Of a stretch of 10,260 nucleotides of DNA, positions 5,836 to 10,260 are shown piece after piece; within the stretch, counting starts at the first letter, position 1, and every line of letters begins with the position of its first letter. The notes below the pieces were generated by a model. The model had not been told where the DNA came from, searched no databases, and worked only from the letters and a program-made list of their open reading frames with translations. A program made the position numbers and the translations under genes. The stretch is from the NCBI GenBank assembly GCA_913054485.1, contig CAJXHQ010000067.1, positions 1-10,260 on the forward strand, read 5' to 3'. Origin of the DNA: an uncultured Paracoccaceae bacterium (GTDB lineage: Bacteria > Pseudomonadota > Alphaproteobacteria > Rhodobacterales > Rhodobacteraceae).

Positions 5836-7902
5836 ATGGCCGAGAAGCTGCAGGCGCAGACCGACCCGATCGAACTCTACGAAACCATCCTGGAACATGA
5901 CGACCGCGACCGGCAGGCCGTTGCCCTGCTGCTTGACAAGGGGGTGAAGGGGGCCGGCAATATCGTGATGTGGGCCAACCTGCTGCTGGTCCTCGCCATC
6001 GTCACCCAGGTTGCCATGCGCTACCTGTTCAACCAGAACTACCCCAAGCTGGACGAGGTGCAGTGGCATTTCTACGGGCTGGTCACGATGATCGGCATCT
6101 CTTATGCGCTGGTCACCGACAGCCACGTGCGTGTCGACCTCCTGCACATGCAGCTCTCCCGCCGCGCACAGCGGGTGATCGAGGTGATCGGCATCCTCGC
6201 CTTGCTGGTGCCCTTCATCTACCTGATGATCGATCAGGGCTATGACTATTTCTACGAAAGCTGGCGGGTGAATGAACGCTCCAGCAGCCCCACCGGCCTG
6301 CCGGCCCGCTGGGTGCTGAAGGCGGTGATCCCGCTGAGCTTCATCCTGCTGGCGCTGGCCGCCCTGGCGCGTCTGGTCCACGACGGCCACGCACTGCTGA
6401 CCGGCCCCGCCGAAGAACGCGAGGGCAAGGGCATCCGGCTGGTGATCTGGGCTCTCATTGCTTTTGCAGTCGTCGCCACCGCGCTGACTTTCCTGGTGGA
6501 AACAACCGAGGAAAAGCTGGTCATCGCCATGTTCCTCACCTTCATCGCGCTCTTGTTCACCGGCTTCCCGGTGGCCTGGACACTGGCCGGCGTCGGCGTC
6601 GCTTACTGCGGTATCGCCTTCCTGTTCGACAATGGCATGATGAATTGGACCGGCCTGGAAGAGACCCTGACCGGGCTCGACTATCTGACCCTTGGAGCTG
6701 TCGTGAACCGGGTCTATGCCACCATGTCCAATGCTGTGCTGGTGGCGCTGCCGATGTTCATCTTCATGGGGCTGATGCTGGATGAGTCCGGCGTGGCAGA
6801 GCGGCTGATGACCTCAATGCAGCGTCTGTTCGGCACCGTGCGCGGCGGGCTGGCGATTACTGTGACAATGATCGGCATCATCCTTGCCGCCTCCACCGGC
6901 ATCATCGGCGCCTCCGTTGTGTTGCTGGGCGTGCTGTCCCTGCCTTCGATGATGGAGCAGAAGTATTCGCCCTCGCTGGCGGCCGGTGTGGTCTCGGCCT
7001 CGGGCACGCTGGGCATCCTGATCCCGCCCTCCATCATGCTGGTGATCATGGCCGACCAGATGGCGCTGAGTGTCGGCGACCTGTTCATGGCCGCGGTCTT
7101 CCCCGGCGTGATTATCGGCGCGCTTTACCTCACCTATATCTTCGTGATCGCGCTGATCAAACGCGACGTGGCCCCGGTGCCGGAAGGTGCGAAACGTCCC
7201 GACTGGGCGGCCGTGAAGGACGTTCTGATCGCGGTTCTACCGACTCTGGGCCTGATTCTGGCCGTGTTAGGGTCTATTTTTGCAGGACTCACCACGCCGA
7301 CCGAAGCCTCAGGCGTGGGCGCATTGGGGGCCACCGTTTTGGCGCTTGGCTACCGCAAGCTGACGCTGGCCAAGCTGGTCAACGTGCTGAAGGCGACCTT
7401 CAACACCACCGCCTATATCTTTGCGATCTTCCTAGGCGCGACCGTCTTCTCCTACGTGCTGCGCGAACTGGGCGGTGACGCGCTGATCGAGGACATGATC
7501 CACGGCACCGGTTTTGGCCCGCAGGGCACCGTGCTGGTGATCCTGTTCATCGTCTTCCTGCTGGGCTTTGTGCTCGACTAGATCGAGATCACCCTGATCG
7601 TGCTGCCGCTGATGCGCCCGATCGTGAACGGGCTGGGACTGGATATTCCCGGTTTCGGCGCGATGGATGAACCGGCGCTGGTCTGGTTTGTGATCCTGGT
7701 GGCGGTGACCCTGCAAACCTCCTTCCTGACGCCACCGGTGGGCTTTGCGCTCTTCTACCTGAAAGGGGTCTGCCCGCCGGAAATCCGCCTGACGGACATC
7801 TACAAGGGCATCATCCCCTTCGTGATCCTGCAGCTCACCGGATTGGCATTTGTCTTCCTGTGGCCTGCTCTGGCAACATGGCTGCCGTCGGTCGCCTACT
7901 GA
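5836..7902 (+). pseudogene. Fused TRAP transporter permease (DctQ-DctM), interrupted by an in-frame TAG
   Basis: Read through the TAG at 7579-7581, this would be a 688-residue membrane protein. Residues about 40-190 are the small DctQ-like subunit (FNQNYPKLDEVQWHFYGLVT, four membrane segments). Residues about 205-680 are the large DctM-like subunit, with signatures SGTLGILIPPSI (389-400) and TPTEASGVGA (487-496), and LTPPVGFALFYL near the C-terminus. As written, translation ends after residue 581, in FLLGFVLD-stop-IEITLIV. Family members have Trp in this DWIEI motif, so a TGG to TAG change is the simplest explanation. The frame stays open for 106 more codons to TGA at 7900-7902, 13 bp before dld. 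The truncated product lacks the last membrane segments and the second signature, so it is probably inactive unless the stop is read through. The ATG at 5836 follows GAGGAGGAG (5824-5832). Alternatives are a sequencing error or a strain-specific mutation. Confidence 0.88.
7579..7581 (+). other. In-frame amber codon at a conserved Trp position of the TRAP permease
   Basis: The codon order GTG CTC GAC TAG ATC GAG ATC replaces the expected Val-Leu-Asp-Trp-Ile-Glu-Ile. No frameshift is involved: both sides are in the same frame and both match the family. A GTG at 7600 and an ATG at 7612 could in theory restart translation, but neither has a convincing ribosome binding site. Confidence 0.9.
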
Positions 7903-7915
7903 GGGGGAGAGGGCA

Positions 7916-9598
7916 ATGGATGATGCAGCGCTGATCAAACGGCTGAAAGCCATCTGCGGGCGGCGGCACGTGCTGACCACCGCCCGCGCCACCCAGCGGT
8001 TCCGCAAAGGGTTCAGATCCGGCGAAGGCGAGGCGCTGGCCGTTGTCCAGCCCGCAACCCTGCTGGAGCAGTGGAAGGTGCTGGAGGCCTGCGTCGAAGC
8101 GGATAAGATCGTCATCATGCAGGCCGCCAACACCGGCCTGACCGAAGGCTCGACCCCAAAGGGCAGCTATGACCGCGATGTGGTTCTGATCAACACGCGG
8201 CGGATGGATCAGATCCAGCTCTTGGACGGCGGCAAACAGGTCATCAGCTTTCCCGGCTCGACCCTGTTCAAACTGGAGAAAATGCTGGACCCGCTCGGCC
8301 GTCAGCCGCATTCGGTGATCGGCTCGTCTTGCATTGGAGCCTCCATCGTTGGCGGGGTCTGCAACAACTCCGGCGGCTCGCTGGTGGAGCGCGGGCCGTC
8401 TTATACCGAACTGTCGCTCTATGCCCGCATCACCAAAGAAGGCCAGCTGGAGCTGGTCAATCACCTTGGCATCAATCTCGGCAGCACGCCGGAAGAGGTG
8501 CTGTCCCGCCTGCAAAACGGAGAATATGCGGACGGGGACATAGAGACCGGCAACCGCAAGGCGTCGGACACGGATTACGCCCGCCGCGTACGCGATATCG
8601 AGGCCCCCACCCCTGCCCGTTTCAACGCCGACACCTCCCGCCTGTACGAGGCCGCAGGCTGCGCCGGCAAACTGGCGGTTTTTGCAGTACGGCTGGACAG
8701 CTATCCGAAGAACACCGCCGAGAAGACGTTTTATATCGGCAGCCCCAGCACCGGGGCGCTGACCGATCTGCGGCGGCGGATCCTGGGGGAATTCACCACG
8801 CTGCCGGTCAGCGCCGAATACATGCACGCGGATGTCTTTGACCTCTCGGACCGCTACGGCAAGGACACGATGGTAATGATCGACAAGCTGGGCACCGACC
8901 GGCTGCCGATGTTCTTTGCCATGAAGGGCGCGATTGACGCCCGGCTGACAGCCATTCCCGGGCTTGGCAATGTCACCGACCGCTTCATGCAAGGCGCATC
9001 GCGCCTCTGGCCCGACATCCTGCCCGCCCGGATGCGCGATTTCCGCGCTGCCTACCCGCATCACCTGATCCTGAAGATGCGCGACGGCGGCATCGACGAG
9101 GCCCGCGCCCTGCTGGAAGAAATGGCCGCCGGCGGCAAGCTGGCCTTCTTCGAATGCGATGCGCGCGAAGCGAAGATGGCCGGGCTGCACCGCTTTGCCG
9201 CCGCCGGGGCCGCGGTGCGCTACATGGCGGTGCACAAGTCGGAAGTAGAGGAGATCATCGCGCTGGATATCGCCCTGCGCCGCAACGACCGCGACTGGTT
9301 CGAGGAGCTGCCGGCCGAAATCGCGGATCAGCTGGTCAGCAGGCTCTATTACGGGCATTTCATGTGCCACGTGCTGCACCAGGATTACATCGTGAAGAAA
9401 GGCGCCGACCCCAAGGCGCTGAAGGCGGCAATGCTGGAGATCCTGGACAAGCGCGGCGCGGAATACCCGGCCGAGCACAATGTCGGGCATCTTTATCCCG
9501 CAAAACAAGGCCTGGCAGAGTTTTACAAGTCGGCGAACCCCACCAACAGTATGAACCCCGGCATCGGCAAAATGTCCCGCAAGAAGAACTACGCCTGA
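7916..9598 (+). CDS. dld: Quinone-dependent D-lactate dehydrogenase
   Basis: Dld is an FAD-containing peripheral inner-membrane enzyme that oxidises D-lactate to pyruvate and passes electrons to the quinone pool. The 560-residue product is close to the E. coli enzyme in length and matches it, as recalled, along nearly its whole length: YRKGFRSG-like RFRKGFRSGEG (28-38), MQAANTGLTEGSTP (68-81), the FAD-domain stretch SSCIGASIVGGVCNNSGGS (137-155), LHRFAAAGAAVRY (424-436), ALRRND (453-458), YYGHFMC (478-484) and PTNSMNPGIGK at the C-terminus. Residues about 40-260 form the FAD domain and about 275-560 the membrane-binding Dld domain. The ATG at 7916 follows GAGGGGGAGAGGG (7901-7913); an ATG at 7850 would extend back into the permease end. 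It is the last gene of the TRAP operon. Confidence 0.96.
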   Translation: MDDAALIKRLKAICGRRHVLTTARATQRFRKGFRSGEGEALAVVQPATLLEQWKVLEACVEADKIVIMQAANTGLTEGSTPKGSYDRDVVLINTRRMDQIQLLDGGKQVISFPGSTLFKLEKMLDPLGRQPHSVIGSSCIGASIVGGVCNNSGGSLVERGPSYTELSLYARITKEGQLELVNHLGINLGSTPEEVLSRLQNGEYADGDIETGNRKASDTDYARRVRDIEAPTPARFNADTSRLYEAAGCAGKLAVFAVRLDSYPKNTAEKTFYIGSPSTGALTDLRRRILGEFTTLPVSAEYMHADVFDLSDRYGKDTMVMIDKLGTDRLPMFFAMKGAIDARLTAIPGLGNVTDRFMQGASRLWPDILPARMRDFRAAYPHHLILKMRDGGIDEARALLEEMAAGGKLAFFECDAREAKMAGLHRFAAAGAAVRYMAVHKSEVEEIIALDIALRRNDRDWFEELPAEIADQLVSRLYYGHFMCHVLHQDYIVKKGADPKALKAAMLEILDKRGAEYPAEHNVGHLYPAKQGLAEFYKSANPTNSMNPGIGKMSRKKNYA

Positions 9599-9611
9599 AG
9601 CGCCTCAGGCG
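9592..9611. terminator. Stem-loop at the convergent end of dld and the AraC-type gene
   Basis: CGCCTGA (9592-9598) pairs with TCAGGCG (9605-9611) around the six-base loop AGCGCC. The stem contains the dld stop codon on the plus strand and the ancestral stop codon of the AraC-type gene on the minus strand. There is no T run on either side, so it would be a weak or Rho-assisted bidirectional terminator at best. Confidence 0.4.
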
Positions 9612-10260
9612 CAGGCCGCGGCGCCGCCGCCCTGGAAGGTCATCCGGCGGATCATCTTCGGGCTCTCCCCCTGCTCGCGCTTGAACCATTAGGCCAGGCT
9701 CACCTGCGTGCCAAAACCTGTCGCGGCGGCCACCTCAGGCAGCGGCAGGCTGCTGTGCTCCAAAAGCTGGCGGGCGCGTTCCAGCCGCAGCTGGCGGTAG
9801 GCGGTAAGCGGCCCGGTGCCGGTCTTGTCCTGAAACCGGCGCTGCAGCTTGCGGGTGGAGACACCCAATTCGCAGGCCAGGTCGCAGATTTGCAGAGGCT
9901 CTTCCAGGTGATCGCTCATCATGGTCAGGCTCTTGTCGATCAGCGCATCACCTTCGGCACGGCGGCGCAGGTCCAGCAGCGTCTTGCTGACCGGCTGGGC
10001 AGACTGCACGGCAGCCAGACCGAGGTAGCCCGCAAGGGCATCAGCAAAGACCTTGCCCTGATCCTCACCGATCAGCTCCAGTAGCAACGGTATTGCGGCA
10101 AATCCAGAAATCGCGCTGCGAATATTTCCTGACTGCGCCATCGGTTCGCCAATCGTTGCGAAATTCAGGTAAAACTCTTCGGCAGCAGCAGCGAAGTTCG
10201 GGTGGACTGCGGCCTTATGCGCGGCGCTCAGGCCGGTTTCATGCAGCAGAAAAACCGCGC
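9605..10260 (-). pseudogene. GlxA/AraC-type transcriptional regulator, 3' part, interrupted by an in-frame TAA
   Basis: The reading frame is open from the right edge (first full codon 10258) to a TAA at 9691-9689, giving 189 residues with no start in view. The first part, beginning AVFLLHETGLSAAHKAAVHP, resembles the end of the DJ-1/PfpI-like sensor domain of GlxA-type regulators. The AraC domain follows (LQICDLACELGVSTRKLQRR for the first helix-turn-helix, LEHSSLPLPEVAAATGFG for the start of the second). The TAA comes right after TGFGTQVSLA, where the recognition helix should continue, and the frame then reads WFKREQGESPKMIRR and on to TGA at 9607-9605, seven bases from the dld stop. An ATG at 10141 is internal, not the real start. 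The truncated protein would lack a complete DNA-binding domain. The regulatory target is unknown; nothing ties it to dld except position. Confidence 0.78.

Noticed and set aside
4407..5837. A 476-codon open frame on the minus strand across the receptor gene
   Set aside because: It is antisense to a well-recognised TRAP receptor, has no recognisable domain, and is explained by high GC at third positions leaving few stops in the opposite frame.
7579..7581. TAG decoded as pyrrolysine, or a recoding event
   Set aside because: The conserved residue here is Trp in an ordinary transporter, pyrrolysine systems are not expected in this type of organism, and no stimulatory structure was evident. A point mutation or sequence error is simpler.
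7600..7902. A separate 100-residue gene after the TAG
   Set aside because: Its sequence is the C-terminal end of the DctM domain in the same frame, and no convincing ribosome binding site precedes the GTG at 7600.
7835..9508. A 557-codon open frame on the minus strand across dld
   Set aside because: It is fully antisense to a strongly recognised dld, and its His/Gln/Gly/Ala-rich composition is typical of a shadow frame in GC-rich DNA.

Overview
The window looks like chromosomal DNA of an alphaproteobacterium, most likely a Roseobacter-group member of the Rhodobacteraceae. This is inferred from the high GC content with GC-rich third codon positions, the HutF-type histidine pathway, and a TRAP transporter with fused small and large membrane subunits. 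No database search was possible. All product names come from reading motifs and recalling family members.

Left part (1-3525): histidine utilisation. On the minus strand lie the first 28 codons of hutH (running off the left edge) and, upstream of it, hutI. Diverging on the plus strand are hutF and the repressor gene hutC. HutF makes N-formylglutamate from formiminoglutamate, so this is the five-step version of the pathway; hutU and hutG are not in the window. The 82-bp hutI/hutF gap carries a palindrome that is probably the HutC operator.

Middle and right part (3549-9598): a predicted D-lactate (or related 2-hydroxy/2-keto acid) uptake and oxidation module. A PdhR/LldR-like FadR-family GntR repressor (minus) diverges from a plus-strand run: TRAP solute-binding protein (TakP-like), fused TRAP DctQ-DctM permease, and quinone-dependent D-lactate dehydrogenase (Dld). 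The 333-bp divergent gap holds an elaborate set of inverted repeats that overlap likely promoters. A strong stem-loop separates the binding-protein gene from the permease gene.

Right edge (9605-10260): the 3' part of a GlxA/AraC-type regulator on the minus strand, convergent with dld.

The most notable oddity is that two genes are interrupted by in-frame stop codons. The TRAP permease has TAG where the conserved Asp-Trp-Ile-Glu-Ile motif expects Trp, and the frame then stays open for 106 more codons that encode the rest of the permease. The AraC-type gene has TAA within its second helix-turn-helix, followed by 27 family-like codons. I found no RNA genes, insertion sequences, CRISPR arrays or phage genes. 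The window holds recognisable metabolic systems rather than an obviously new defence or mobile system.
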